From IMG/VR virus record IMGVR_UViG_3300035181_001618, positions 62,001-126,000 of that record: 64,000 nucleotides of DNA. One strand, 5' to 3'. This DNA comes from a virus. Each line of letters opens with the position of its first letter. Position 1 is the stretch's first letter. The position numbers were made by a program, and so were the translations under genes. Under the pieces are notes generated by a model. That model was not told where the DNA came from. It worked only from the letters and a program-made list of their open reading frames with translations, and ran no database searches. Positions 54,584 through 64,000 of the stretch are shown here, one piece after another.

Positions 54584-55220
54584 GATGCTTTTCCCACCTC
54601 AGCTTTGCGCTTTCGCGCATTCTTTGTCGCGTCTCTTCTGACGCGCTAGAACCGGCATTCCATGCAGGAACGCCTGTTCTCTTTCCTTTGTTAGCCGGCT
54701 CTTTGCCTAATCGAGCTTTACTGATATTTGCTTTATGCTCTTCAGTAAATGTACGCGATGATCCAACTCTGTTGCCCATCATGAGTTGCCTCAAGATCGG
54801 ATCTTGCCAAACAGCTTTAAGCTTCTCTGACCTTTTAGCTTTATTGGCTGGGTCGAGATTTGCAGATTGGAGCCCTGCTAGAATTTTATTCCGATACTGA
54901 TCATCTTGCCAACGTATCAGCATCTGATCACGCGTAATGTTTGCATGCTGTCTACGCAGCCAACCATAAGCTTTATTTGAAGCAAATGATCGCGTGATGC
55001 TCATCATATGAGCAGCGTGAATCAACTTTGTAGATGGATGAATCTTAGCCAGCAAGATATGAGCTAAAAAATGCTCTTCTGGCGTTAACGCAGCAATGTT
55101 GGAAGCATCATCGAGCCCGCCCATACATGACGGAACAATATGATGACGTTCTACATACCCTTCAATTGACCGAGATTTTGCTCGATCGATGAGGCTCTGA
55201 TATATGCGTTTGTAATCCAC
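54573..55220 (-). CDS. HNH homing endonuclease with NUMOD3 repeats, 215 aa
   Basis: GYVERHHIVPSCMGGLDDAS then LTPEEHFLAHILLAKIHPS is the same HNH core as at 11534 and 34694. NUMOD3-like repeats follow (ILRQLMMGNRVGSSRTFTEE, HKANISKARLGKEPANKGKR). GTG start four bases after TAAATA. AT-rich. It inserted between an LQQ gene and the DUF5659-like gene. Confidence 0.87.
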   Translation of the reverse strand: MDYKRIYQSLIDRAKSRSIEGYVERHHIVPSCMGGLDDASNIAALTPEEHFLAHILLAKIHPSTKLIHAAHMMSITRSFASNKAYGWLRRQHANITRDQMLIRWQDDQYRNKILAGLQSANLDPANKAKRSEKLKAVWQDPILRQLMMGNRVGSSRTFTEEHKANISKARLGKEPANKGKRTGVPAWNAGSSASEETRQRMRESAKLRWEKHHAK

Positions 55221-55224
55221 GTCA

Positions 55225-55230
55225 TATTTA
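55225..55230 (-). promoter_or_regulatory. Late promoter element before the HNH gene
   Basis: CATAAATATGAC then GTG (55220) on the minus strand; no Shine-Dalgarno. Confidence 0.5.
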
Positions 55231-55272
55231 TGAGAGCACTGGTCACTTGAGGGGTATTCTCAATGAAACTTG

Positions 55273-55797
55273 TCAGTAATCATTGATGAACTTGGCCGCA
55301 TCCTCCGTTGACTTAAACGACTTGCGCTTGTCAGCATAGCGAATCACGATCTTGCCAAGCTCCCACGAGCATTCAAGATGATCACCGAATTCGATGATCA
55401 AGGTAAGCGCCTTCAAGGTGATCAAGGCAGGCAAAGCTACCGAAGACGCAACCCTGAGCTTTAAGCTATAGCCTCTACCGTCAAAGGCTGATGCGAGTGA
55501 AGTCAAGACGGCAAGCTTAAGCATCCAGTCAACGTCGGCTTGGTCATTGACGCTGTTGGTGTAAAATTCACCATGCTTGATCGGATCAGGCAGCTTGAGC
55601 GTGTTGTTGTGCACCGTAAACAAGAGGTACGTGTCAACGCACGGATGCTTGAGCTGGAGCCGCATCTCTTTATCATAGCGGCCATGCTTGATTTTTACAT
55701 CGAGGTCCGGGACCTCATCGCTCTCGACGATTAGCTGTTGAAGCTTCAATGTCCACTTACGAATTTGCGTGTGGTCAATGGCTTCGGCTATTGTCAT
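55273..55797 (-). CDS. LQQ-family protein, 174 aa (longest member)
   Basis: MTIAEAIDHTQIRKWTLKLQ with the core TLKLQQLIVESDEVPDLDVK and KIKHGRYDKEMRLQLKHPCV. The leader lacks LLE. A longer alpha/beta body follows (YSLKLRVASSVALPALITLK, GDHLECSWELGKIVIRYADK). ATG overlaps the virion gene stop (ATGA). The body is the best template for aligning the family. Confidence 0.75.
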   Translation of the reverse strand: MTIAEAIDHTQIRKWTLKLQQLIVESDEVPDLDVKIKHGRYDKEMRLQLKHPCVDTYLLFTVHNNTLKLPDPIKHGEFYTNSVNDQADVDWMLKLAVLTSLASAFDGRGYSLKLRVASSVALPALITLKALTLIIEFGDHLECSWELGKIVIRYADKRKSFKSTEDAAKFINDY

Positions 55798-56363
55798 GCA
55801 GCAGAGACAGTGATGGTGTAGGTGATGAGCCAGGCGCGGTTCGCTGTCTTCTCGATCGGGTTGAAAACCAGGTGAGACAGCAGGAGGCCGTCTGCAGATT
55901 TTAACCCAATTTCGTCAAAGGTGAACGAGCTTTCAGGGTCGGTTGTGAGATTATCTGCTACGGCTTGCCCTAACGGCTCGAGAGCGGACAGCTGAGCGGT
56001 TACTACAACGAGCGAAGTCAGCGCAGGAGCCGGCGATGGTAGCGCTTGCACCGAGTTGCTGGTCGGAGTGCCTGAAGTCAGGTCATCGACTTGGACCGCA
56101 TAGGTCTGGTTGTACAAGGAAGCGCCTGAGCCGATGATGTTCGGTGACTTGTACACCAGCGAGCTGCTTGTGTTATAGAACGTGCCGCCGTTGCCAAAGG
56201 CTAGCTCGAACACGTAGCCGTTGTCCTCGCGGGCCAAGGCACGTGCAACGATCAGAGCCATGTTCTGTGGATGGATGGCGTTCTGCTTCTTGACAACCAA
56301 GTTACCTTGGTCATCATGGATCATCACCGTGCCGATGAAGTTGAGGTGTGCGTTAGTGTCCAT
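55794..56363 (-). CDS. Virion protein, conserved T4-type, 189 aa
   Basis: NAHLNFIGTVMIHDDQGNLV, HPQNMALIVARALAREDNGY and FTFDEIGLKSADGLLLSHLV with NPIEKTANRAWLITYTI recall a structural protein of T4-type cyanophages (LLSHLVFNPIEKTANR pattern). Beta-rich, probably part of the tail or a fibre network. ATG lies six bases after TAAATA. Confidence 0.7.
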   Translation of the reverse strand: MDTNAHLNFIGTVMIHDDQGNLVVKKQNAIHPQNMALIVARALAREDNGYVFELAFGNGGTFYNTSSSLVYKSPNIIGSGASLYNQTYAVQVDDLTSGTPTSNSVQALPSPAPALTSLVVVTAQLSALEPLGQAVADNLTTDPESSFTFDEIGLKSADGLLLSHLVFNPIEKTANRAWLITYTITVSAA

Positions 56364-56369
56364 AGGAGC

Positions 56370-56375
56370 TATTTA
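56370..56375 (-). promoter_or_regulatory. Late promoter element
   Basis: TTAAATAGCTCCT then ATG (56363) on the minus strand. The TAA is also the stop codon of the LamG relic. Confidence 0.55.
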
Positions 56376-56804
56376 AGGTGCTACAGTCTTGTAGGGGTGG
56401 CTGGGAGCGAGCTCTGCAGGCCCCACTGCCAAGCAAGGTAGCCTTCAAGCTTCCTGCGTGCTACGTCGTTAAGGGCCGCGTTTAGAACATAGCCGCTTCG
56501 GCGTAATCCCCTAAAGCGCTCGCGCTAGATTCGTAACTGTTGCGTTGCTGTGACAGAGCGACCGTATCCTGACGAGTCTGAGATCAGCACAGATTGGAAA
56601 TTCAAGCTTGCTGTGTTAAACTTGAAATCGCTCGTGGTTAATGCGACATTGCCTATAACTGATTCAGGTGCGAGGGCATTAGGCCCAGGTCGTTGCCGTA
56701 TCTGCGCCGTTTGCGTGAAGCAATAGAAGCACTTGGCTATAGAACGGGTCTCCGTTCAGCGCTTGGCGCCCTAAAGCCGAAGAGAGCAGTGCTGTAAGAG
56801 CATA
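56373..56804 (-). pseudogene. Relic of a LamG-type structural gene
   Basis: This 430-base stretch has no intact gene. In shifting minus-strand frames it reads GNVALTTSDFKFNTASLNFQ, SVLISDSSGYGRSVTAT, GDYAEAAMF, NAALNDVARRKLEGYLAWQW, GLQSSLPA and HPYKTVAP. EGYLAWQWGLQSSLPA.HPYK is the familiar end of LamG/concanavalin-like phage surface proteins. At least three frame changes separate the pieces. The 5' part is lost. Confidence 0.65.
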
Positions 56805-57962
<1,158 letters not shown>

Positions 57963-57965
57963 GAG

Positions 57966-59741
57966 TTATTCCAAGATGCGGATGTCGCCTAGCTCCGTCT
58001 CGCGGTTGTCGCCTGTTTCGGTGATCAAGTACACATACGGCGCAGCAGGAGCTGTAGCCCCGCCTGCAGTGATTGTGTAGCCAGAATACACTTCGGTGTC
58101 ATAGATCGTCGTGGTCGAACCGCTCGAACCTGCCATCTGAATGATGTTAAGCCGTTCGCGCATGCCAAGTTGCAGCCGAGGGTTAAGCTGCTTAGCTTGC
58201 TCGATGCGAAGCTCAACAAACGTGCCTTGCGGAGGCACGTCAAAGAGCTGGAAGATGTACTGTGGCTGACCGTTAATTTCACGCTGTTTCAGCTCACCCA
58301 CCGCAATGAACTGCACAGGAGCGTGCAGCGGTGGCAGCGGGTCATACGGCTGACCCAGCTTTGTCTTGATAGCAGGGTCTGGCCAGATGTCAGCTTCGTC
58401 AGCAGGTCGGTCATACTCTTCGTCGTCATACAGCGACATGTCGAAGGCGACATAGCTGCCTACGCCATGAGTTAGGTAGTACTCGACCCAAGGGGCCCGA
58501 AGCGTAAAGCTAATGTAGCCGTTTGAGTACGGCTCGTTGACATACACGTACTCGATCGGGCCTACTGTAGGTGTTTGACGTTGAACAGCAAGGGTGAACA
58601 AGTTGGCGGCTGTCAGCTTCCATGACATGCCGTCGGGCGCGGCGGATGAAACAACAAGCTCCTGCAAGATCGCTTTACGAACACCTAGCTCCGACGTGTG
58701 GAAGCTAACCGCACGGCGACCGGGCGCAGCGTTTGAGACCGTGAGGGTAAAGTAGTCGGGGTTGCTGCCTTCATAGATGAACGGCGCCGCTTTCGCGATG
58801 TACATGCGGTCGGCGTTCATCAAGTTGATGTCGATCTTCGCCGACGAGCTTGGATGCTGCCCAGCGAGGAACTGGATGTAGTTTCGATCCGGACCTGTTA
58901 CCCATTCAGCGTTGTTCCCAAAGTCCTTGGGGATGTTGTTTACGCGTACATGAGCGGCATTGTGCCATGGCACAGCATAGCGCCCTGTGTTGCTGACAGC
59001 CCAAACTTCAAAGCCCTGCTTATAGATGTAGGCTGTTGCGACCGACGCGTCCGAGAATGGCAGCAGAGTACCGTTGACTGGGAAGAAGCCTTGACTATAA
59101 GTGCCTGAGATGGTCACGTTGAACGTGCCGCCCTGTGCATCGATGACGGTTGTTGGGCCGTTCGCCATCCTAAGCTCAACCGCTCCGAGCGGGATGCCGG
59201 TGACTGTTGCATAGCCTGTGGCGATTCCACCTGTTACGGTAGCTGTATACGTGCTAGCTGTTGCGCTCGTAACCGTCACATTGAGCGATGTCAAGGCTAA
59301 GCGAACCGGGATGAAGTCAGCACCTGACTGGTGCGAGCTTGACGCTTGGCCCGCCCATGGGTAGCCCGCGTTAGGAACGCCGTCACCGTTCGTGTCTGTC
59401 AAATTTGACAAGGCTTGGTCATCGCCTAATGGTGACTGACCGTAATTGAGCGAGTCAGTGACGCTGAAGCGCGGCATGACTGTCGGCGGCACTACAAAAG
59501 TCTGGCTTTCGCTTGTGCCGTCAGAGACCAGTGAAAGCGACGGGATGTCCCGAGCGGTCCACACGTTTTGGTGGTGAACTGTGTGATGCGGCTGGCTGTC
59601 AACAAGGGTCAGGTCAAGCGAATCGCTGAAGCTGAGCTCGGATGTAAAGCCGAGCAGCTTCGTGTGGTACGGCTTGATGTCGAGAATGTACTTGACAAGC
59701 GAGCTGACCCGCTTGTCAAGGCTGTTGTTGCTGATCGCCAT
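57966..59741 (-). CDS. Large virion protein, cyanophage-like, 591 aa
   Basis: N terminus SSLVKYILDIKPYHTKLLGF then a HHTVHHQNVW stretch. The body is beta-rich and includes IPKDFGNNAEWVTGPDRNYI and a Gly/Thr-rich centre. It ends YLITETGDNRETELGDIRIL. Similar unnamed proteins sit next to the huge tail protein in T4-type phages. Likely a tail or baseplate component. Two bases separate it from the gene upstream. Confidence 0.7.
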   Translation of the reverse strand: MAISNNSLDKRVSSLVKYILDIKPYHTKLLGFTSELSFSDSLDLTLVDSQPHHTVHHQNVWTARDIPSLSLVSDGTSESQTFVVPPTVMPRFSVTDSLNYGQSPLGDDQALSNLTDTNGDGVPNAGYPWAGQASSSHQSGADFIPVRLALTSLNVTVTSATASTYTATVTGGIATGYATVTGIPLGAVELRMANGPTTVIDAQGGTFNVTISGTYSQGFFPVNGTLLPFSDASVATAYIYKQGFEVWAVSNTGRYAVPWHNAAHVRVNNIPKDFGNNAEWVTGPDRNYIQFLAGQHPSSSAKIDINLMNADRMYIAKAAPFIYEGSNPDYFTLTVSNAAPGRRAVSFHTSELGVRKAILQELVVSSAAPDGMSWKLTAANLFTLAVQRQTPTVGPIEYVYVNEPYSNGYISFTLRAPWVEYYLTHGVGSYVAFDMSLYDDEEYDRPADEADIWPDPAIKTKLGQPYDPLPPLHAPVQFIAVGELKQREINGQPQYIFQLFDVPPQGTFVELRIEQAKQLNPRLQLGMRERLNIIQMAGSSGSTTTIYDTEVYSGYTITAGGATAPAAPYVYLITETGDNRETELGDIRILE

Positions 59742-59742
59742 G

Positions 59743-62700
59743 TTATCCTTCGACCACTACCGTGCGCACTTCGTCAAGCGTGATGAACGAGGTCTTGATG
59801 ATGTCTGCTAGCTCATATGAAGCCGACAGCGCATCTTCGAGCACCTCGAAGAACAGCTCATTGACGTTGCGCGTGTCCGCATAGTTCCAGAGGCTCGCCA
59901 TGAACTCCCGAATCGCGGTAGGTGTCGCTAAGTATGTATCCAGCATTGCGGAGTCATACCCAAAGAAGCTCACCGGTGACAGCTTGAACGAGCTGGTGAC
60001 CACGTCGTAGGTTACAACCTGCGTGTTAAGCAGGGCACCCTTGACGGTAGCAACAGCCGCGGCGCTGTCAGACAGCACTTGACCTTGCTTGAGGCCGATG
60101 CGCGACGTGGTGCCATTGCGCGAGTCGTACTCAGAGTACAACGCAAACGGCAGCATCTGGCCTGTAGCCGTTTGACCGCACATCGTGTCAACAAGCTTGT
60201 CCCAGAGATCCTTGGGGATTCGAGTTGGCTGGTTCCGACGAATGAGCTTCCACTCGGTGTGGGTCGGGCGCAAGGACATGTCGCGGTCATCGTCGCGCAT
60301 CGAGCCGTTCTCGGTGATCCGCAGCTTATACTGGTTGTCCTTCCGAACGAAGCGGGTCATGTTGACCACAGACAACAGCGCGTAACGGTTAGGGCGACCG
60401 TCAAGCTGGTTGAACCGCTTCATGACTTGAGGCACAGCGTAAGGACCTGGATGTTGAGCAAGTTGTTGAGCCGCCAGTTTAACGCTAAGCTTCTTACCTG
60501 CCGCAGCGGTCTCCTTGTTCTTGACCCAGTAGAAGTAGCTAGTCTTGCTGACACGGCCAAACTCGTTGCGTTCTTCAAGCTTTGAGTGCGGGGTGTCGAG
60601 CTTGTACTCGGTCAGCTTAGCAGGATCTACCGCGGTGCCTTCAAGCTGGAGCTTCAGCTCGTCACCTGTCGGCACCTTGAACGGCAGCTCGAACCGCAGC
60701 TTTGAGCCTTGGTCAATGTTCGACCGGCTAGGGTAGTACCCGTTAAGGCCCTTTGCTATCTGGTAGCCTCGCACTTGACGGACGCCGTTGATGTAAAATG
60801 CGAGACGCGCCGAGTCAGCGGCAGTCACGTTCAGGCTCAGGCTTTCAAGCACCTGCAAGTGCGTCTGTTCTCCCACGAAGTAGGTAGCTGTTGCGACCGT
60901 TGAGGTCAGACGCTTCCACGGGCTCCAGCGCTCGTCATAGGCTCGCACAGGCTGTGGGCTGTTTAGCTCGTCCTGAATGTCCGTCTTGATGTCATTGAGC
61001 TCAGTGCCAACGGCTGTGTAGTCGCCGACCATTGCGGCCCACGAGCCGAACGAATCGTCAAGGTCATCGGCTCCTAGGGTGTAGGTGGGCATGCTCCACG
61101 AGACCCAGCCGGTTGGGCCTGGGATTAGCGAGCCGTTAAGCGTTGTCACCTGCGGCTCGATGAGAACCCGAGCGGCAACTTGCTGACGAACAACGATGTC
61201 GTGAGCTGAATTGCCAAACTCAATGCCGACACGCGCAGCACGTTGCTCTTGCGTCAGCGTTCCTAAGCCGCCCCAGGCCTCGCTGTGACTGTACTTGGTC
61301 TTAGCCGTCAGCTTGATGCCGAGCAAGTCAAGGTTTAGCTCGACCAGCGTGGCTGACTTAGGCGGCGTGTCATCGACCAGCACGCGCTGAGTTTGACCGC
61401 TTGCAAACGTGACACGCACGTATGTTAGCGACCCAACCTGCTCATAGTCGATGACCACAGCGCCGTGAGGCAGAGAGGTTGAGGTCTCATAGATCTCAAA
61501 CTTGAAGTCCGTGAAGCTGGCTGTGGCGGCATATGTTGGCGAGCCAAGGGCGTTGGACGCTCCCGCAAGCTGGCTCACATCGCCGGTCAGCACTTCAATG
61601 CAGCCGTACGGCTTGAGCATCGTATTACGAGAGCCGTTGGTGTAGGTCATGCCGGCGATGCGCTCCAGCGCGCTAAACGCCGGCATCGCGCCGTCAAGAG
61701 CCAGCACGCTGTCTCCGAAGACTTCGAGCGTTGTGGTCTGCCGCTTCAGCGGAGCCTTAGGCGAAACCTGTGGGTTCTTTGAGTAGAGCCACACGACCGG
61801 GCGTTGATGCCAAGTGCGAGTCCTGCTAAGGTAGTTCTTGACCGCTAGCTCGCCTGTGCCTGTGTAAGACAGGGGTGGCACGTCGGACTCGATCCACTCA
61901 AACACGTCAATGCTCGCCCAGTCAGCAAGCGAACCCCACTGTGTCAGCCGGTCATTGTGGCTTGGGTAGAGCGCCACGTCGGAGTAGTTCATCCAGCCAG
62001 CGTTGGCGGTGTTCCACCAGACCTTGCCTACCTGCTCTCGACCCCAAGTACGAGAGCCGTCGGCTGTCAACGCCTTGTACTTGAGAGAGGTGACATTGTA
62101 GCGAGCAGGGTCATGACCTGCGGCGTAATCAACGGTTGCGTATGCCTGTGGGCTGTGAACGCCGCGAGCCGGGTCCCACCAGATGACATTGTTGTTGATC
62201 GGCGTGTCACGGCCGCCGTCATCACGATACAGCTGGCTCGGTGAGAATCTTGCTAGCGGAGGACCATAGGCGATGATCAGCAGCGGCCTGTTGAACAGCG
62301 CCGTGTCGGTGATCACTAGCTGGCCAGAGTTCACGCGATTGAACTTAGCGGTGCTATACTCAGGTGGGTTAGTGCCTGTGACATAATCGCCCGTTTCGCG
62401 GTAGACCTTCGAGCCGCTCTTCATGTAGGACGTGATGTCCAAGACCGGGGTCTGGTACACGTTTGCGCCGCTCGTTACGCCGATGTCTACGATCTCAAAT
62501 GCGTCAGCCAGCACCTCTCGGCCGTCAGCATCGCGCACAGTTAGCAGCTCAGAGCCGGTGACCTGCACCTGCATGGTTGCAACGATTTGCGCCTTCAGGT
62601 AGCTGATGGAGCCCAAGTCGCTAAAACTGTTCCAACGATCCTCATCGTCAGGCTTAATGATGATGCAGCCACGCGGATCGAGCAGGTCCATGTTAACAAT

Positions 62701-63999
62701 CTGCTCATGCGAGTACAGCGTGAACATGTCAAACGGGATCTGGTCGTAGATCGTCATGTCATAGCCGCCGATGGCAGCGAGCTCGTTGACATAGGCCAGC
62801 TCGTCGGCTTCGAGCAGCAGGTAGTTAGCGCGCTCGCTCACCATGTCATTGGTCCGAACATTCAGCTCGACCTTAACGGCGCGGCGCAGGTCACCGTACT
62901 CAGAGACCTTGTACGCCCAAAGCTCGTCGATCAGAGCCGAACGGAACAGCGAAGAGTTGACGAAGGAGCTGACGGCACGGTTGGTGCCCTTGCTCTTCAG
63001 CATGCCCCGCCAGAACTGCAGCTGCGTCGGCAGGGTGGTGCCAAGGTCTGAGTGATAGTCTTTGCGGTCAAAGCTGACCAGCGAGCTTGCACGGTCAAAC
63101 AGCTCTTCGCTCTTCAGCGCGCCGATGTCATAGAGGTTACCCAGCTGTTGAACGGAGCCCTCCATGTTGGTGCGCATCTTATTGCCCACCAAGTACTTGC
63201 CCCCATAGACCGGACGGCCTGTAGGCGTGGCTTGCTTGAAGCCTTCAAAGAACAGGCGCGAGACATGCTGATTGAGGAACGGCTCGTTAAGAAGCACGTC
63301 GCCGACCACATTTTCAAACACGATCACGTGCTCGAACACACTTGTCGCTACCATAGCGCCGGCCAACGGCACGTCGCTGGTGACCGATGCGTTGCCGTCA
63401 TCACGGAAGACGCGGAACGAACCCTTCGGAGCGCGTTGGCCGTCAACCGTGTACAAGCCTGGGATCAGGTTCTGCGCGCCTGGCTTAGACAGGTCAGAGA
63501 TATAGCCGTACTTAGCCTTGAACCAGAAGCGGCGCTCAAACGGCGCGAGCACAAAGGCCATGCCGTTGGTCGGACTGTTGAACTGTGCGTCAATCAGCTG
63601 TTCAACCAGGAGCTGCCAGCCGATCAAGCGGCCGTTTGTCGGGTCGATGACCGGGTCCTGCTCGTCATTGAAGACATAGCCGAGCTCAGCCAGCCGGTCA
63701 GCTACGCCGAAGATGAACGTGGTCAGAGCTTGCAGCCCCTTAACCATGAACGGGCCATAAACGGTACGAAGTGTGGTACGTTGGGTATAACGCTTCCACT
63801 CATCCAGGCTTCCCTTGCCTCCTAGAGCATAGAAGGTCTCGTAGGTAGCCGAGTCATACTCGTACCACTGTAGAGCCGGATGCTTCGGGTTGGTCAGGTC
63901 AACGCGGTAGACCCAGTCATCACCGCGAGAGCCCGTAGGGAGTTTTGCAGGGACGATCCGACCGTTGACGATCTGCGTGCTGCCTGCTTGCAGCAGGGT
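59743..63999 (-). CDS. Very large tail/baseplate protein, N terminus outside the window
   Basis: The frame is open from the right edge (64000) to the stop at 59743, at least 1418 residues. An ATG at 63747 is internal, since the upstream part also reads as protein (DDWVYRVDLTNPKHPALQWY). Long alternating alpha/beta stretches, repeated Asp/Arg-rich loops and many ExDRW-type patterns are seen, but no enzyme motif. Giant structural proteins of this kind occur in the tail cluster of T4-type cyanophages. The intact 4.2 kb frame is a check on sequence quality. Confidence 0.75.
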   Translation of the reverse strand, partial: TLLQAGSTQIVNGRIVPAKLPTGSRGDDWVYRVDLTNPKHPALQWYEYDSATYETFYALGGKGSLDEWKRYTQRTTLRTVYGPFMVKGLQALTTFIFGVADRLAELGYVFNDEQDPVIDPTNGRLIGWQLLVEQLIDAQFNSPTNGMAFVLAPFERRFWFKAKYGYISDLSKPGAQNLIPGLYTVDGQRAPKGSFRVFRDDGNASVTSDVPLAGAMVATSVFEHVIVFENVVGDVLLNEPFLNQHVSRLFFEGFKQATPTGRPVYGGKYLVGNKMRTNMEGSVQQLGNLYDIGALKSEELFDRASSLVSFDRKDYHSDLGTTLPTQLQFWRGMLKSKGTNRAVSSFVNSSLFRSALIDELWAYKVSEYGDLRRAVKVELNVRTNDMVSERANYLLLEADELAYVNELAAIGGYDMTIYDQIPFDMFTLYSHEQIVNMDLLDPRGCIIIKPDDEDRWNSFSDLGSISYLKAQIVATMQVQVTGSELLTVRDADGREVLADAFEIVDIGVTSGANVYQTPVLDITSYMKSGSKVYRETGDYVTGTNPPEYSTAKFNRVNSGQLVITDTALFNRPLLIIAYGPPLARFSPSQLYRDDGGRDTPINNNVIWWDPARGVHSPQAYATVDYAAGHDPARYNVTSLKYKALTADGSRTWGREQVGKVWWNTANAGWMNYSDVALYPSHNDRLTQWGSLADWASIDVFEWIESDVPPLSYTGTGELAVKNYLSRTRTWHQRPVVWLYSKNPQVSPKAPLKRQTTTLEVFGDSVLALDGAMPAFSALERIAGMTYTNGSRNTMLKPYGCIEVLTGDVSQLAGASNALGSPTYAATASFTDFKFEIYETSTSLPHGAVVIDYEQVGSLTYVRVTFASGQTQRVLVDDTPPKSATLVELNLDLLGIKLTAKTKYSHSEAWGGLGTLTQEQRAARVGIEFGNSAHDIVVRQQVAARVLIEPQVTTLNGSLIPGPTGWVSWSMPTYTLGADDLDDSFGSWAAMVGDYTAVGTELNDIKTDIQDELNSPQPVRAYDERWSPWKRLTSTVATATYFVGEQTHLQVLESLSLNVTAADSARLAFYINGVRQVRGYQIAKGLNGYYPSRSNIDQGSKLRFELPFKVPTGDELKLQLEGTAVDPAKLTEYKLDTPHSKLEERNEFGRVSKTSYFYWVKNKETAAAGKKLSVKLAAQQLAQHPGPYAVPQVMKRFNQLDGRPNRYALLSVVNMTRFVRKDNQYKLRITENGSMRDDDRDMSLRPTHTEWKLIRRNQPTRIPKDLWDKLVDTMCGQTATGQMLPFALYSEYDSRNGTTSRIGLKQGQVLSDSAAAVATVKGALLNTQVVTYDVVTSSFKLSPVSFFGYDSAMLDTYLATPTAIREFMASLWNYADTRNVNELFFEVLEDALSASYELADIIKTSFITLDEVRTVVVEG

Positions 64000-64000
64000 A

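Overview
The window is part of the genome of a large T4-type myovirus of an unknown Gram-negative host. The T4-type replication genes are recognisable: family B DNA polymerase, gp45-like sliding clamp, gp41-like helicase, gp61-like primase and an Rnh-type 5' nuclease. Short TAAATA elements resembling T4 late promoters precede many genes. Several small proteins resemble unnamed T4-type conserved families. A Gram-negative host is inferred from the two-component spanin and the Sec-exported transglycosylase. The genome is GC-rich except for AT-rich homing endonuclease genes. I found no tRNA, rRNA or CRISPR array.

Layout. 1-2473: virion gene(s) and a 2OG-Fe(II) oxygenase. 2517-9065 (plus strand): an early-looking operon with two sigma70-type promoters. 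It carries a metallophosphoesterase, a CCA-adding enzyme, an acyl carrier protein, Thg1, a 2H phosphoesterase and a macrodomain protein, which together suggest RNA-end repair. 9058-14070: decayed and intact members of a small-protein family I call LQQ, a RimK/retropepsin fusion and an HNH homing endonuclease. 14096-19122: a coupled operon with a RecB/Cas4-type nuclease and a KxDG nucleotidyltransferase. 19171-33413: replication genes, proteasome-like protein, transglycosylase, small membrane proteins and a candidate structured RNA. 33444-40708: exonuclease, PhoH, ClpP-like protease, homing endonucleases and unknowns. 40837-45190: oxygenase, LQQ genes, endolysin, spanins, holin candidate. 45195-52047: a nine-gene, mostly overlapping operon that looks biosynthetic (two membrane desaturases, two asparagine-synthase-like PP-loop proteins, a PhyH oxygenase, a DUF3750/LRAT-like thiol enzyme, acetyltransferase-like proteins and a possible E1-like TOMM partner). 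52090-end: virion fibres and tail proteins, including a GPT collagen-like fibre and a prolyl-4-hydroxylase-like enzyme.

The strongest new observations are these. (1) The LQQ family has about 12 copies, most starting MKLxxLLE. This resembles T4 capsid-targeting peptides that end in an LxE cleavage site, so these may be packaged, injected proteins. (2) A gene-free stretch at 23518-23709 folds on the minus strand into at least six helices with UUCG and GCAA tetraloops. (3) The 45-52 kb operon may make or modify an acyl or peptide product. (4) A collagen-like fibre lies close to prolyl hydroxylase-like enzymes. (5) Late promoter elements often sit 4-8 nt before start codons that lack a Shine-Dalgarno, suggesting leaderless late mRNAs.

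Small accessory genes show many one-base frameshifts while the long replication and tail genes are intact. All functional calls come from motif recognition by eye; no database search was possible.
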